A stretch of DNA of 64,000 bases from Anaerolineae bacterium (GCA_019637615.1 JAHBVJ010000028.1:53920-117919); one strand, 5' to 3'. Counted from the first letter of the stretch, positions 1 to 10,201 are shown. The notes: generated by a model not told the origin, from the sequence alone. Program-made: numbers and translations.

Positions 1-3000
1 CGTAATCGGCAGACGCCACCTGCGCGGTTTACGCTGTCTCGCGCTGCTCTCTCGCGCATTTACTACAATGGCAAATTATATGAGCAAGCCATTAGTGAAT
101 TGCAAGGGGCGCTGCCGCAATCGCCCGACCGCTACGACTTGCAAGTGTTGTACGCACAAGCGTTGTGGAATGCCGAACATGTGACGCAAGCCACCGAGCA
201 AGCGCTGCTGGTGCTGGAAACGCTGCCCGATTCGCTATATGCCAACAAAATCATGTCGGAACTGTGGCTGCGGGCGAGCCGTCCATCGGATGCCAAGCCG
301 TACTTTATTAAGGTCGAGCAGCTCGATCCGTTCGTGGCGTGGGAAATGCTGCATGATGACGGTGAGCCAGTCCCGCGCGATGCCTTTAAGCTGCCGCGTT
401 TGCAGTGGGACGTGCGCGCTGCTGCTGCTTTGGCGACAGGCACACCGGATTGGATGGCGAACATTGGCGAGGTCTTCGTAGACCCCGAAGCCGTCGATCT
501 GTCGATTCCGAGCGACAAACGTAAGCGCGTCTGGCTGGATGATTTTGGCGCTCCCGTCGCAGGACAGGGTGCTGCGCCAACAGGTAAACCCCGTACAGGC
601 GGCCTGATCGATAAATATACTGGGACACCAGAAGCCGCGCCGCCGCCTGTTGAACAGGATGACGTGCCAAGCTGGTTCAAGGAATTCGAGAAGGAAGGCA
701 AGAAGAAGCGCACGACTGGCCTCGTTGGTGCTGCTCCTGTATGGGGAGATGAAACACCCGATAAAGCCAGCACGCCCGCCTTGAGCGTCAACGCGCCGGA
801 CAAATCGTCCGCGCCGACTGCCGATGCGGACTGGCTATTCGATGGCGAGGGCGAAATGCCGCCGCTGCCACCGGAAGAACCCAAAGAATCGCTAGAGGTG
901 CGGGCGGCTGACGCATTATCATGGTTGGCTACCGATTCAGAGGTAGGCGCGGGTGGCGAGGCCGGTGCCGCTTCCGACGCGGATTGGCTGTTTGGTGATG
1001 AGGCCAGTCCAGCCGCGCAGCCAGTAGTCAGCGATACCAACGATATGCCGGAGACTCTGGATTGGCTGTTGGACGAAACTCCCTCCACGCCAAAATTGAA
1101 TAAGCTGCCGACGGGCGACCTGCCGGCGGTGGAAAATTCGGCGGACGCACTGGCGTGGCTGCAAACGGGCAGTTTGTCGCCGGATAAACTGCCGCCGGAA
1201 CCCGCCGGGAGCGCGAATGTTCCTTCGGCTGACTCGGCCGTGATGAATGACGCGGGTGAAGCGCTGTCATGGCTGCAAACGGGATCGCTCTCGCCAGAGA
1301 GTGCGCCTGCTGAGGAAGAAGCGCAGACGCCTGATATGGACTGGTTGCTGGACGAGGCTTCCGTGCCGCCCGTAGCGGAGCAACCGCCCGTGGAGGAGAC
1401 AGAACTGCCCGCCGCCCTGTTTGTTGATAAGGCGGCAGAGCAAGAACCCTCTACGCGCAAAGTGACGATCCCGGCTCAACCGGAGACCGAGCCTATTCCG
1501 CCGCCGACTTCTTGGGGCAGCGACGCGGGCGACAATGAAAACACCTCGGAGGCGTTCGCGGCGTGGCTAGATGCTAATCCGCCGCCAGTTCCCGCCGCCC
1601 AGCCGAACAGTGATGATCAGGGGTGGATCTCCGAGTTGCAGATTTCGGACGCGCTGGATGCCGCTAAACTCAAAGAAGATTCCGCCTCGGACGCCGCATC
1701 GGCACCTGTGACGCCGGACGCGGCTGCCGTGCCTCCGGCTGCCCTCCACATACCCGAAAATGAAGTGGATGAATTCGCGTTGATGTTCGATAACATCGAC
1801 ATCAATGCCGCGCTCAGTGATCTGCCCATCAATACGCCGCCGTCGCTGCCCGCCGCTGAACCGGAAGACCATCCGATGGCATGGGCGCGCGATCTCGGTC
1901 TGGATGTGCCAGAAGGCGAGGCGGTACCGAACGACGACGTATCCGACGAGTTCGAACCGTTGGGGCTTTCCGAACAGGAAGATCCGCTGGCGTGGATGCG
2001 TGATGCAGGGTTGGAACCGCCGCCAGAACTATCGCTGGATGCCGAAGTGGGCATGGTGGACGACGCGAGCGAGTCCGCGCCCAGCGACGAGGAAACCTTC
2101 ATGGCCTCGTTGGAGAATAATCTCCTCGAAGGGGCGGAAACCGGATTAGACATTCAAAGCGACCTATTCGCGCCTGAACAGAATGTGCAGACGGTTACAG
2201 CACCCGAACCCGCGCCTGCCGAGCCAGCGCCAGAACCCGCACCACTACTTGACCTTTCCGACCCCGACTGGCTGAATGATTTCAACCCGATCGAGGTGCC
2301 CGACGACGATGTGAAACTGCCCGGAACTGGTACCCTATCAACGCCCAACGCCGCTGACACTGGCCTCGATTGGCTGTCTGCTTTCGGCACGGTTGAGGCG
2401 GCTGATACGGCGGCGGATGCGGCTGGAACCGTTGAGGAGCAGGAATCGGTCGATATTGGGTGGCTCAACCAATCCGCAGCCGATCAGGTCACGGCGATGG
2501 GATCAAAAGCCTTTGCCATGCCTGAGTCGGAGCCGGATATCGAGATGCCGTCGGTGGATATGCCCGCGCCCACGCCGCCAGCCGCGCCAGAACCGCCCAA
2601 GGCGGAAGCCACTGCTGAAGATTGGCTGGCAAGCTTCGGGGTCATTGAGAGCGACGTGCAAGCGGACGCGGCACCTCTGGATGTGCTGCCGCAAGACTTG
2701 GCGGATTCGTTCAGCCTCGACGCCTTGCTCGGTGATGATCAACCCGCCGCGACGGTGGATACGCCAAGCGTCTCTCCGCAGGCAAGTATGCCCAGCGAAG
2801 CGGCTCCTCACACGGATTGGCTGGCGAGTTTTGGCTTCGATTTGAATGAAGGCGATGGTGGCGATAGTGCCGTGAGCGCTGAACCCGCTGCCTCGCTGCA
2901 AGCCCCACCGAGCGAACCCGTCAACGAATCGCCGGATTGGCTAACGGACGTAGCTCCGCTTGATTTGCCGCATTCCGCCGATGTTGCTTCCCGCGAGGAA

Positions 3001-5001
3001 GATTTCAGTAGTTTCCTCGATGCGTTCTCGCCGGAACCAGAGGCCGCGCCGCCACAAGAGGCCAGTGCTTCGACAGAGGCTCTGGTCGGGGATGATGCCG
3101 AATGGCTATCCGCGTTCGGGAGGCCTGAAACGACCCCGGTTGAGAGTTCGACTGGCTTGGAACAGGTCGCAGCGTCAGCCGAGAGTGCGCCCGCTGAAGA
3201 CGATTTCGATAACCTGCTGGACTCGTTCATCTCTGAACCGCCAAGCCTGCATAAAGCAGAAGCCGCGCCTACGCCGAGCGCAGATTTGGGCGTAGGCAAC
3301 CTCGATTGGTTAGCTGATCTGACACCGTCCAACGAAACGAACCTAGCGCAACCAGCCGCGCCTAGCCCTAGCGCTGAAGTTGGCGAGATGGACTTTGGCG
3401 GCTTTTTGGACGATTTGGCTGGACTTGGCGGCACGGACACCGCCAGCGAACAACCCGCCGCGAGCAAGGATGATTTCTCGGATTGGTTATCCGAGCCAGA
3501 GGCTGCGGCACCTGCACGCTCCGGACTGGATGCGCTGGATTTCTCGAATTTGCCAACCGCTGAACCTGATGCCCATCAGCCCGATCTGAGCGCGTTGATG
3601 GCAGACCTCGGCGTACAACCCGACGCGATGACAACATCGATGCAGTCTGACGCCGACGAGGATTTGGCTCCCGCCGCCATGCCGGATTGGATGGCATCTA
3701 TCGCACCGCCGACAGGTGATGACGATGCTGTGCCACCGCCGGATACGGACTTTAAGCGTACCACTACGCCTATGGATGCGATCAACACGGAGGCAATCGA
3801 GCCGCCCTCCACCGGGCCGAGCAGCACCGGATTCACCGAGCTGTTGAAAGAACTCAAGGCAGGCGCGCGTCCGATCCTCCCACCGACGGGTGTGCTGCCG
3901 CCTATCGAGGATGAACCGCTGGCTGCCGCCGATGCTGAATCCATGGCGGATGCGGATTGGTTGACGGCCTTTGTGGAGCCATCATCCGCGACATCGGCAA
4001 GCGATATGCAGCTCGATTCGCCGGAGGCTGCCAGCGCCGATGACTCGCTTACTGCTGAACCAGAAGCGGAACAGACTGATTGGATGGCGAGTTTTGCGGC
4101 ACCTGAAGCAGCGACGCCAGACAGCGAGATGAATTTCGACGCGTTAGGTATGGCAAGCGATGATGACTTCAAACAGGAACTCGACGCTGTCCTTGCCCCA
4201 GACGAGTTGACATTTGAAGTTGAGGATGAAGCGGCTAACAGTACTGCTTCGTTCGATATAGACAGCGTGACCGATCTCGATATGGGCGCGGCGGTACCTG
4301 AACAGCCTGAACCTAGCAGCAACGAGGATTGGCTGAGTTCGTTGGGCTTCACGGATGCCACCGAAGTGGATGATGATTCCGCAACGCCTGTTTTGCCACG
4401 GTTGTCCGCCGAACCCGAATTCAGTGTTGAACCAAGTGTTGAGCAGACAGACACTGATAATTGGTTTGGGGCGATGTTTGCTGACAACTCAAGCACGCCC
4501 GATCAGCCGTCTGAAACAACCAGTGAACCGGAACCGACTGAACCGACGATGTCATCGTCTATGATGGCGCGGTTCAACCAGAATCAACCGGAAAACCCGA
4601 TTGTGCCCGTTGATCCCGACGCCCCCGATTGGCTGCGCGAGATGGAGACGGGCGACTCTGCACCAGCGGCGGCAAAACCTGATCAGGTTTATAATGCCAA
4701 GTCCGTTGCGCCGACGCCGGATTCGGGGAATACTAGCGAACAGGAAGAAAAACCCAGTACAGGGTTTGCGCTCCCCAAGCGTGCGCCGCGCTGGAGTCGC
4801 AGCGGCAGAACGGGCGATCTTGATCCGAATACGTTACATCAACCGCGTTTCACGCAGTCGATGCCTGTGGTTCCACCGGAAACAAAGCCGGAAGCACCGC
4901 CAGAGAAGAAATCTTCCAACGTGCCGGATGATGATTTCTCAAATTTACTGAACAGTCTGTTAGATGACTCTGATACGGATCTTTCAGACTTATTGAAATA
5001 G
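1..5001 (+). CDS. Giant acidic DWL-motif repeat protein with N-terminal TPR-like segment (5' partial)
   Basis: The frame is already open at base 1 with no start before a TTG at 100, so the gene begins upstream. The first ~130 visible residues look TPR-like (alternating A/L/Y helices such as Y-N-G-K-L-Y-E-Q-A-I). The rest, to residue ~1667, is low-complexity, rich in Asp, Glu, Ala and Pro, and broken by about 25 short aromatic motifs of the form D-x-D-W-L-x-x-F-G, A-L-S-W-L or P-D-W-M-A-S. There is no signal peptide in the visible part and no enzyme motif. The next gene follows after 59 bases and carries the same kind of motif, so the two probably act together. The spaced W motifs in an acidic disordered chain suggest a scaffold or multivalent binding protein. 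The function is unknown. Confidence 0.8.
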   Translation, partial: RNRQTPPARFTLSRAALSRIYYNGKLYEQAISELQGALPQSPDRYDLQVLYAQALWNAEHVTQATEQALLVLETLPDSLYANKIMSELWLRASRPSDAKPYFIKVEQLDPFVAWEMLHDDGEPVPRDAFKLPRLQWDVRAAAALATGTPDWMANIGEVFVDPEAVDLSIPSDKRKRVWLDDFGAPVAGQGAAPTGKPRTGGLIDKYTGTPEAAPPPVEQDDVPSWFKEFEKEGKKKRTTGLVGAAPVWGDETPDKASTPALSVNAPDKSSAPTADADWLFDGEGEMPPLPPEEPKESLEVRAADALSWLATDSEVGAGGEAGAASDADWLFGDEASPAAQPVVSDTNDMPETLDWLLDETPSTPKLNKLPTGDLPAVENSADALAWLQTGSLSPDKLPPEPAGSANVPSADSAVMNDAGEALSWLQTGSLSPESAPAEEEAQTPDMDWLLDEASVPPVAEQPPVEETELPAALFVDKAAEQEPSTRKVTIPAQPETEPIPPPTSWGSDAGDNENTSEAFAAWLDANPPPVPAAQPNSDDQGWISELQISDALDAAKLKEDSASDAASAPVTPDAAAVPPAALHIPENEVDEFALMFDNIDINAALSDLPINTPPSLPAAEPEDHPMAWARDLGLDVPEGEAVPNDDVSDEFEPLGLSEQEDPLAWMRDAGLEPPPELSLDAEVGMVDDASESAPSDEETFMASLENNLLEGAETGLDIQSDLFAPEQNVQTVTAPEPAPAEPAPEPAPLLDLSDPDWLNDFNPIEVPDDDVKLPGTGTLSTPNAADTGLDWLSAFGTVEAADTAADAAGTVEEQESVDIGWLNQSAADQVTAMGSKAFAMPESEPDIEMPSVDMPAPTPPAAPEPPKAEATAEDWLASFGVIESDVQADAAPLDVLPQDLADSFSLDALLGDDQPAATVDTPSVSPQASMPSEAAPHTDWLASFGFDLNEGDGGDSAVSAEPAASLQAPPSEPVNESPDWLTDVAPLDLPHSADVASREEDFSSFLDAFSPEPEAAPPQEASASTEALVGDDAEWLSAFGRPETTPVESSTGLEQVAASAESAPAEDDFDNLLDSFISEPPSLHKAEAAPTPSADLGVGNLDWLADLTPSNETNLAQPAAPSPSAEVGEMDFGGFLDDLAGLGGTDTASEQPAASKDDFSDWLSEPEAAAPARSGLDALDFSNLPTAEPDAHQPDLSALMADLGVQPDAMTTSMQSDADEDLAPAAMPDWMASIAPPTGDDDAVPPPDTDFKRTTTPMDAINTEAIEPPSTGPSSTGFTELLKELKAGARPILPPTGVLPPIEDEPLAAADAESMADADWLTAFVEPSSATSASDMQLDSPEAASADDSLTAEPEAEQTDWMASFAAPEAATPDSEMNFDALGMASDDDFKQELDAVLAPDELTFEVEDEAANSTASFDIDSVTDLDMGAAVPEQPEPSSNEDWLSSLGFTDATEVDDDSATPVLPRLSAEPEFSVEPSVEQTDTDNWFGAMFADNSSTPDQPSETTSEPEPTEPTMSSSMMARFNQNQPENPIVPVDPDAPDWLREMETGDSAPAAAKPDQVYNAKSVAPTPDSGNTSEQEEKPSTGFALPKRAPRWSRSGRTGDLDPNTLHQPRFTQSMPVVPPETKPEAPPEKKSSNVPDDDFSNLLNSLLDDSDTDLSDLLK

Positions 5002-5060
5002 TAGCATTCATGCGTGATGTGGAAGCGTTCGTCATGGGCGCTGCATAAGGAGGAACGGCA

Positions 5061-8051
5061 ATGGCTTTGCCACCCAATCCGGGCGAAGATGATCCCCTCG
5101 GCGGGATGGATCCAATGGCATGGCTGGAGAGTTTGGCGAAACGGCAGGGCGCAAACCCTGATGAATTAACGACTAACGCCGATCTTGACGTGCCGCTGCC
5201 AACGGGCGACTTCAAAATTGACGAACCCGGTTATACACCCGGCTACGATACTGGCGCAACGAAGCCGGTAAAGGCCGAAGCAAAGCCTGTTTCGCCCCAA
5301 CCGCCGCCCGCGCCTGTAACCCCAGCACCACCGCCGCAGCCTGAACCCGTGGCGTCGGTCAGCGACGATCCGCTCGGCGGGATGGATCCGATGGCATGGT
5401 TGGAAAGCCTTGCCAAGCGTCAGGGTGCGAACGCGGACGAACTGACGACGCCAGCCGATATTGATGTGCCGCTGCCGACAGGCGATTATGTGATCGATGA
5501 ACCCGGCTACACGCCCGGTTATGATCTGCCTAAATCTGCCAAGGAAGAAGCCAAGCCTGCTGCCAAACAGCCCGAACCGGAGCCTGTTAAAGCCGCACCA
5601 CCACCGCAGCCTGAACCCGTGGCGTCGGTCAGCGACGATCCGCTCGGCGGGATGGATCCGATGGCGTGGTTGGAAAGCCTTGCCAAGCGTCAGGGTGCGA
5701 ACGCGGACGAACTGACGACAACAGCAGATATTGATGTACCATTGCCGACGGGCGATTATGTGATCGATGAACCCGGCTACACGCCCGGTTATGATCTGCC
5801 TAAGTCTGCCAAGGAAGAAGCCAAGCCTGCCGCCAAACAGCCTGAACCGGAGCCTGTTAAGGCTGCGCTGCCGCCCGAACATGTCGCACCACCGCCACAA
5901 CCTGAACCCGTGGCGTCGGTCAGCGACGATCCGCTCGGCGGGATGGATCCGATGGCGTGGTTGGAAAGCCTTGCCAAGCGTCAGGGTGCGAACGCGGACG
6001 AACTGACGACGACGGCAGATATTGACGTGCCGTTGCCGACGGGCGATTATGTGATCGATGAACCCGGTTACACACCCGGTTACGATCTGCCTAAATCTGC
6101 CAAGGAAGAGGCCGCACCCGCCGCCAAACAACCTGAACCGGAGCCTATTAAGGCCGCGCTGCCGCCCGAACCTGTCGTACCACCGGAACCCGTGGTGAGC
6201 GAACCTGCCGCCGCGCTTGACCCGATGGCTGATCCGATGGCATGGTTGGAAAGCCTCGCCAAACGGCAAGGTGCCAGCAGCGAAGAACTGACCACCAAGG
6301 CCGACATCGATGTGCCGCTGCCGACGGGTGACTATGTGATCGATGAACCCGGCTACGTGCCTTATGATCCGTTTGGCACGACCAAGCCGCGCACTGAGAC
6401 TAGTACGCCAGAGCCGACGAATGAGTCGGTCAAGGCTACGACTGCGCCCGAACCGCTGTCCGTTGATACCTCGCGCGAATGGCTGGATCGTTTGGCGGAG
6501 TTGGAAGCGGATAAGGAACGGCAAACTACGCCTGAAGCCGCCGAAGCTGCGCCTGCCGCGCTCACGCCGCAGGAAGCCGCTGATTTCTTGGGGCTGACGC
6601 AGCCCGCCACTACCAGCGACGATCCGCTTGGCGGCATGGATCCATTCGAGTGGCTGGAAAACCTCTCGCGCGAACAGGGTGTGGAAGCTCCGAATTTGCT
6701 CGAGTCGTCCGCCGAGTTGAGCAGTTTGGCGGTGCCCGCGCAGCCTGAAGCTGAAGCGACGATCACCACGCCGGAAGATACGTTAGCTTGGCTGGAAGGG
6801 CTGAGCGACGAACCAGAGACGATGCCGACGGTTGTTGGCCCCGTCTCGCCGCCAGAGCCAGTGAGCGAACTTGGTGGCTTATCTAACGATCCCGAAGAAC
6901 TGCAAAAGTGGTTGCAAGCACAAGCGACCAATCTTGACGATGTGCGCTCGTTCTTCGAGTCGTCGCCCGTAGGTGAGGATGAAGTCGTCCCCGGCGAGAT
7001 CCCGTCGTGGCTGTTGGAAGCCCAACCCGGTGAAGCCGAGGCGACGGCAGATGTCGATGTGGACGCTGCTATGCTCGGCAGTGCGGTATTCAAGCCTGAT
7101 GAGCAGTTGCCGCCCACGCCGGAAGATTTCCCCACGTGGCTACGCGAAGAACGCGAGTCCGAGCTTGATCCAGATTTCGTCGATTTCACACCGCCTCATG
7201 CGTCTTCGGTGGTGGAAACGCCCGTTGAACCCGCCCTATCGTTTGAGGATTTGCAGTCGCTGATCATGCCAGAGTCCGAACAAGAGGTTGACTCGTGGGC
7301 GGAAGCGCTGGACGAGGAATTTGATCGGCGCAAAGCGGGCGACGACAGCATCCCCGATTGGTATCTGGAAGCGATTGCCCGTGCTTCTGAAGAGGCTACG
7401 GGGCCGATGCCAGCCATCCAAGCGTCCACAGCGCAACCTGCGGTGGAAGTCGTCACGCCGGAAGCTACCGAAATGGAAGCCGAACCTGCACCTGCGGGCG
7501 AATTGCCTGACTGGTTACAGCTTTCCGAAGCCGATGAAGAACCTATCACCCTCACGTCGGACAACATTCCGGATTGGTTACAGGTTGCCAAGCCCGATGA
7601 CATCGTGCCGATCAGTCAAGATGACCTCGCATGGCTGACGAACGCGCAGGCCGAACCTGTGGAGCTGCCCGATTGGTTGCAACCGATGACGCCCGTCGCG
7701 GAAGTGACGCGCGAACCAGAACCGGAGCCGCCGCCCGTCCAGAAGCCCGCGCCCGCGCCCAAACAGCCGGAAGCGCCAAAGCCGCCTAAACAGGCCGCGC
7801 CCGCAGGTCAACGCATTGCTGCTGCGCGTAAGTTGGCGACTGAAGATCAGCTTGCTAAGGCGATGGAAGTGTATCAGCAGATGATCGACGAGCAGGACAG
7901 CCTTGAGGAAGCACGCGGCGATCTGCGTGAATTGGTCAAGACTAAGCCAGCCGAGCCGCGCCTGAAGCGTTTGCTCGGTGATACGCACATGCGGCTTGGC
8001 GATCTGCAATCCGCGCTGGATGCGTACCGCAGTGCCTTGAGCGATCTATAG
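5061..8051 (+). CDS. Tandem-repeat scaffold-like protein with C-terminal TPR-like segment
   Basis: 996 residues, ATG preceded by an aaggagg ribosome-binding site. It carries five near-identical modules starting near residues 11, 101, 191, 288 and about 388, each reading D-P-L-G-G-M-D-P-M-A-W-L-E-S-L-A-K-R-Q-G-A and then L-P-T-G-D-Y-V-I-D-E-P-G-Y. A degenerate sixth starts near 519. Modules are separated by Pro/Glu/Ala linkers. The middle holds more D-W-L motifs like those of the upstream gene. The last ~100 residues (A-R-K-L-A-T-E-D-Q-L-A-K-A-M-E-V-Y) look like TPR helices. No catalytic motif or membrane segment is visible. It is probably co-transcribed with the upstream gene. Function unknown; a scaffold is an inference from architecture only. 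Confidence 0.85.
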   Translation: MALPPNPGEDDPLGGMDPMAWLESLAKRQGANPDELTTNADLDVPLPTGDFKIDEPGYTPGYDTGATKPVKAEAKPVSPQPPPAPVTPAPPPQPEPVASVSDDPLGGMDPMAWLESLAKRQGANADELTTPADIDVPLPTGDYVIDEPGYTPGYDLPKSAKEEAKPAAKQPEPEPVKAAPPPQPEPVASVSDDPLGGMDPMAWLESLAKRQGANADELTTTADIDVPLPTGDYVIDEPGYTPGYDLPKSAKEEAKPAAKQPEPEPVKAALPPEHVAPPPQPEPVASVSDDPLGGMDPMAWLESLAKRQGANADELTTTADIDVPLPTGDYVIDEPGYTPGYDLPKSAKEEAAPAAKQPEPEPIKAALPPEPVVPPEPVVSEPAAALDPMADPMAWLESLAKRQGASSEELTTKADIDVPLPTGDYVIDEPGYVPYDPFGTTKPRTETSTPEPTNESVKATTAPEPLSVDTSREWLDRLAELEADKERQTTPEAAEAAPAALTPQEAADFLGLTQPATTSDDPLGGMDPFEWLENLSREQGVEAPNLLESSAELSSLAVPAQPEAEATITTPEDTLAWLEGLSDEPETMPTVVGPVSPPEPVSELGGLSNDPEELQKWLQAQATNLDDVRSFFESSPVGEDEVVPGEIPSWLLEAQPGEAEATADVDVDAAMLGSAVFKPDEQLPPTPEDFPTWLREERESELDPDFVDFTPPHASSVVETPVEPALSFEDLQSLIMPESEQEVDSWAEALDEEFDRRKAGDDSIPDWYLEAIARASEEATGPMPAIQASTAQPAVEVVTPEATEMEAEPAPAGELPDWLQLSEADEEPITLTSDNIPDWLQVAKPDDIVPISQDDLAWLTNAQAEPVELPDWLQPMTPVAEVTREPEPEPPPVQKPAPAPKQPEAPKPPKQAAPAGQRIAAARKLATEDQLAKAMEVYQQMIDEQDSLEEARGDLRELVKTKPAEPRLKRLLGDTHMRLGDLQSALDAYRSALSDL
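5091..6360 (+). repeat. Intragenic direct repeats encoding the protein modules
   Basis: Five copies of a ~160-base unit (ggatggatccgatggc...) separated by variable linkers. Copies 2, 3 and 4 start at 5361, 5631 and 5922 and are nearly identical at DNA level, including wobble positions, with periods of 270 and 291 bases. This points to recent duplication or gene conversion. Confidence 0.9.
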
Positions 8052-8076
8052 TCGGTTAGCATAACCACAAGAAATG

Positions 8077-8113
8077 AAAGCCCTTGTTCATTGGTTGTGA
8101 ACAAGGGCTTTTT
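8077..8113. terminator. Rho-independent terminator, probably bidirectional
   Basis: Perfect 14-base arms (aaagcccttgttca / tgaacaagggcttt) around a 7-base loop, with A-run and T-run on the two sides. It lies between the convergent repeat-protein gene and the glycosyltransferase gene and can serve both. Confidence 0.9.
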
Positions 8114-8129
8114 GTTGCCGAGCTACTGC

Positions 8130-9347
8130 CTAACGCAAAGCAGAGCGTTCGCGCAGCAGGGATTCGATCTCATCTACACCCTTCGCCGCGCCGCCCGCCG
8201 CCCGAAACGACTCCCCAATGCGGATTGCTTCGGTTTTGTAGCGCGGATCAGCCAGCAGCTTGTCGGCATTAAGACGGATGGAGTCGGTCGTCACCTGTGC
8301 TTTTTTGAGCAGGAGTCCCGCGCCTAACTCAACTACCCGATTCGCGATGAAACGCTGTTCACCCTGCTGCGGAACGAGCAGCAGAGGCACTCCGAAATAT
8401 AGGCCATCGTGGACGCTCCCCAAGCCGCTGTGCGTCACGAACAAGGATGCGTGTCGCAGTACATCGAGCTGGGGCACCCACGCATAGATGGCGATGTTAG
8501 CGGGCAATGTACCGAATACTGCCGGGTCGATGCGCTTGCCCGTGCTCATGATCACGAATTCGTCGCGACCAGCAAAGGCTTCGATGCACATTTTGAAGAA
8601 GCCTACATCATCATTGTTGATCGTGCCGAGAGAAACATAAATCAACCGCCGTCCAGCGACGCGCTCGAAGGAAAACGACGGATCCGTGGGCGCATCGTCC
8701 AATGTTCTCCCGATGAAGCGCACATTACTGGCTACGGTGTTGGCATAGGGTTGAAAATATGTCGAGGCGTAACTGAGAACAAGATCACCTTTGGCATTGA
8801 AAATATCAAGTAGACCGGGCGGTGGGACATTGTACTTTTTCCCCAGCGCCCGTGACCGCCGATGGGCTTCCAACCCTTTATCAATGTCGGTGAACAGGAT
8901 AGAGAGCGCCGTGATGAGCATATCACCCTTCAGCAAGGCGCTTGGCGGCGGCGACGCAACTGCCATCAGCGACATTGATACCACAGCGGGCAGTTTTGTA
9001 ATCTGTGCCGCGAATGACCCCCACGGACACGCCGTATCATAGATCAGGTAATCAGGCTTGATTTGGTTCGCCAGCGCCAGCGCTTCGGGGATCAACTGCT
9101 CCGCAGCCATGATTAAGGCCAGTGCGACCTTTTGAGGTCGTTTGCCATCCAAGCCTTCGAAAAAGTCGTTCCCGATGGCGGAATAGGCACGAAATTCAGC
9201 GCCAAGCGCTTCTACGAGGCCGCGAAAGTCCTCCGTGTTAACGAAAATCACGCGGTGCCCACGCCGGACGAGTTCAGCCACCAGTGGCAGTGACGGATTG
9301 ACATGCCCATAGGCCGGAACACTGAAAAACAACGCTGTTGTCATCAT
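8130..9347 (-). CDS. MGT-family (GT1) glycosyltransferase
   Basis: 405 residues, GT-B fold. It is predicted to transfer a sugar from an NDP-sugar to a small-molecule acceptor in the cytoplasm. The N-terminus shows the usual G-H-V-N-P-S-L-P-L-V-A-E-L of macrolide-type transferases. Residues 305-320 carry the donor-binding signature H-S-G-L-G-S-V-H-D-G-L-Y-F-G-V-P, close to the family H-x-G-x-x-S-x-x-E-x-L-x-x-G-V-P but with Asp for Glu. Length is normal for the family. ATG codons lie at 9347 and 9344, behind a G-rich stretch. The gene stands alone between a shared terminator and rex, so the acceptor cannot be guessed. Confidence 0.9.
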   Translation of the reverse strand: MMTTALFFSVPAYGHVNPSLPLVAELVRRGHRVIFVNTEDFRGLVEALGAEFRAYSAIGNDFFEGLDGKRPQKVALALIMAAEQLIPEALALANQIKPDYLIYDTACPWGSFAAQITKLPAVVSMSLMAVASPPPSALLKGDMLITALSILFTDIDKGLEAHRRSRALGKKYNVPPPGLLDIFNAKGDLVLSYASTYFQPYANTVASNVRFIGRTLDDAPTDPSFSFERVAGRRLIYVSLGTINNDDVGFFKMCIEAFAGRDEFVIMSTGKRIDPAVFGTLPANIAIYAWVPQLDVLRHASLFVTHSGLGSVHDGLYFGVPLLLVPQQGEQRFIANRVVELGAGLLLKKAQVTTDSIRLNADKLLADPRYKTEAIRIGESFRAAGGAAKGVDEIESLLRERSALR

Positions 9348-9429
9348 GCCCCCCTAGCTCGCTTTACGTCAAACACGATAAACACGTACCAGCTAAGATG
9401 ATTGGAACCGTGAGACAGCAGCGATGGCG

Positions 9430-10053
9430 CTAGTCGAGGTAGTAAGTCATCCGCTGGAGGTGCATCACGGGATCGATGTACTGGACGTGAACATTTTCCG
9501 GCACAATCAAGGTGATAGGCGCATAATTCAGGATGGCGCGCACACCAGCGTTGACCAGTGTATCGCACACTTGCTGCGCCACATTGCCGGGAACCGCTAA
9601 CATGGCGATCCTGACGTTATTGTGGTGCAAAAAGTCGATGAGTTCGCGAATATCACGCACTTTCAAATCGCCGCTGCCAGTGCCGATCTTTTGCACGTCG
9701 TTGTCGAAGACGCCGACCACGCGAAATCCGCGTTCCACGAAGCCGCCGTAATGCGCCAGCGCGCGTCCGAGGTCGCCCGCACCGACCACAATCATGGGCC
9801 ATTCGCGGTTGACCTGAAGAATTTGCTTCAATTGTGTTTGCAGATGGCTGATCTGGTACCCCGTGCCTTGCTTGCCAAATTCGCCAAAGTGCGAGAGATC
9901 CTTACGGATTTGTGCCGAGCTGATCCCTAGCTGATGTCCCAATTCGTGCGATGAGGTGATGGTTTGACCCTGCTGAACCAACTGGTTCAGCGCGCGCAAA
10001 TACAAGGGTAACCGCCCGATCACGATATCAGGAATGTCTGTCACCGACGCCAT
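9430..10053 (-). CDS. rex: Redox-sensing transcriptional repressor Rex
   Basis: 207 residues. Rex binds NADH through a Rossmann domain and leaves its operator when the NADH/NAD ratio rises, so it controls fermentation and respiration genes. Residues 1-80 form the winged helix, with S-S-A-Q-I-R-K-D-L-S-H-F-G-E-F-G as recognition region. V-G-A-G-D-L-G-R-A-L at 90-99 is the dinucleotide motif, and F-D-N-D around 117 holds the ribose-binding acid. The start is well supported by ggagg seven bases before the ATG. Rex-box-like half-sites lie upstream, so autoregulation is possible. An aldo/keto reductase lies upstream on the same strand. Confidence 0.97.
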   Translation of the reverse strand: MASVTDIPDIVIGRLPLYLRALNQLVQQGQTITSSHELGHQLGISSAQIRKDLSHFGEFGKQGTGYQISHLQTQLKQILQVNREWPMIVVGAGDLGRALAHYGGFVERGFRVVGVFDNDVQKIGTGSGDLKVRDIRELIDFLHHNNVRIAMLAVPGNVAQQVCDTLVNAGVRAILNYAPITLIVPENVHVQYIDPVMHLQRMTYYLD

Positions 10054-10115
10054 TGTGCAGCCTCCAACGGGGATGATGTGTCACTTACAATTTACAGTAA
10101 AATCGCCAACATACT

Positions 10116-10176
10116 TTGTGAAGATTGCAACTAGTGTAACATGCTGAGGGGTTGTAAGCAATGTTAGGCTTCACAA
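10116..10176. promoter_or_regulatory. Possible Rex operator half-sites
   Basis: The leader upstream of rex holds ttgtgaa at 10116-10122 and ttcacaa at 10170-10176, the two halves of the known Rex consensus, but not joined into one palindrome. The first is followed by a degraded second half. Weak support for autoregulation. Confidence 0.3.
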
Positions 10177-10201
10177 CGTCGCGATTTTGTAGGGGCAGAG
10201 C

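Noticed and set aside
132..1460. Long minus-strand frames opposite the two giant repeat genes
   Set aside because: Antisense shadows of GC-rich, low-complexity coding sequence; no RBS, no family signature, Ser/Ala-rich noise.
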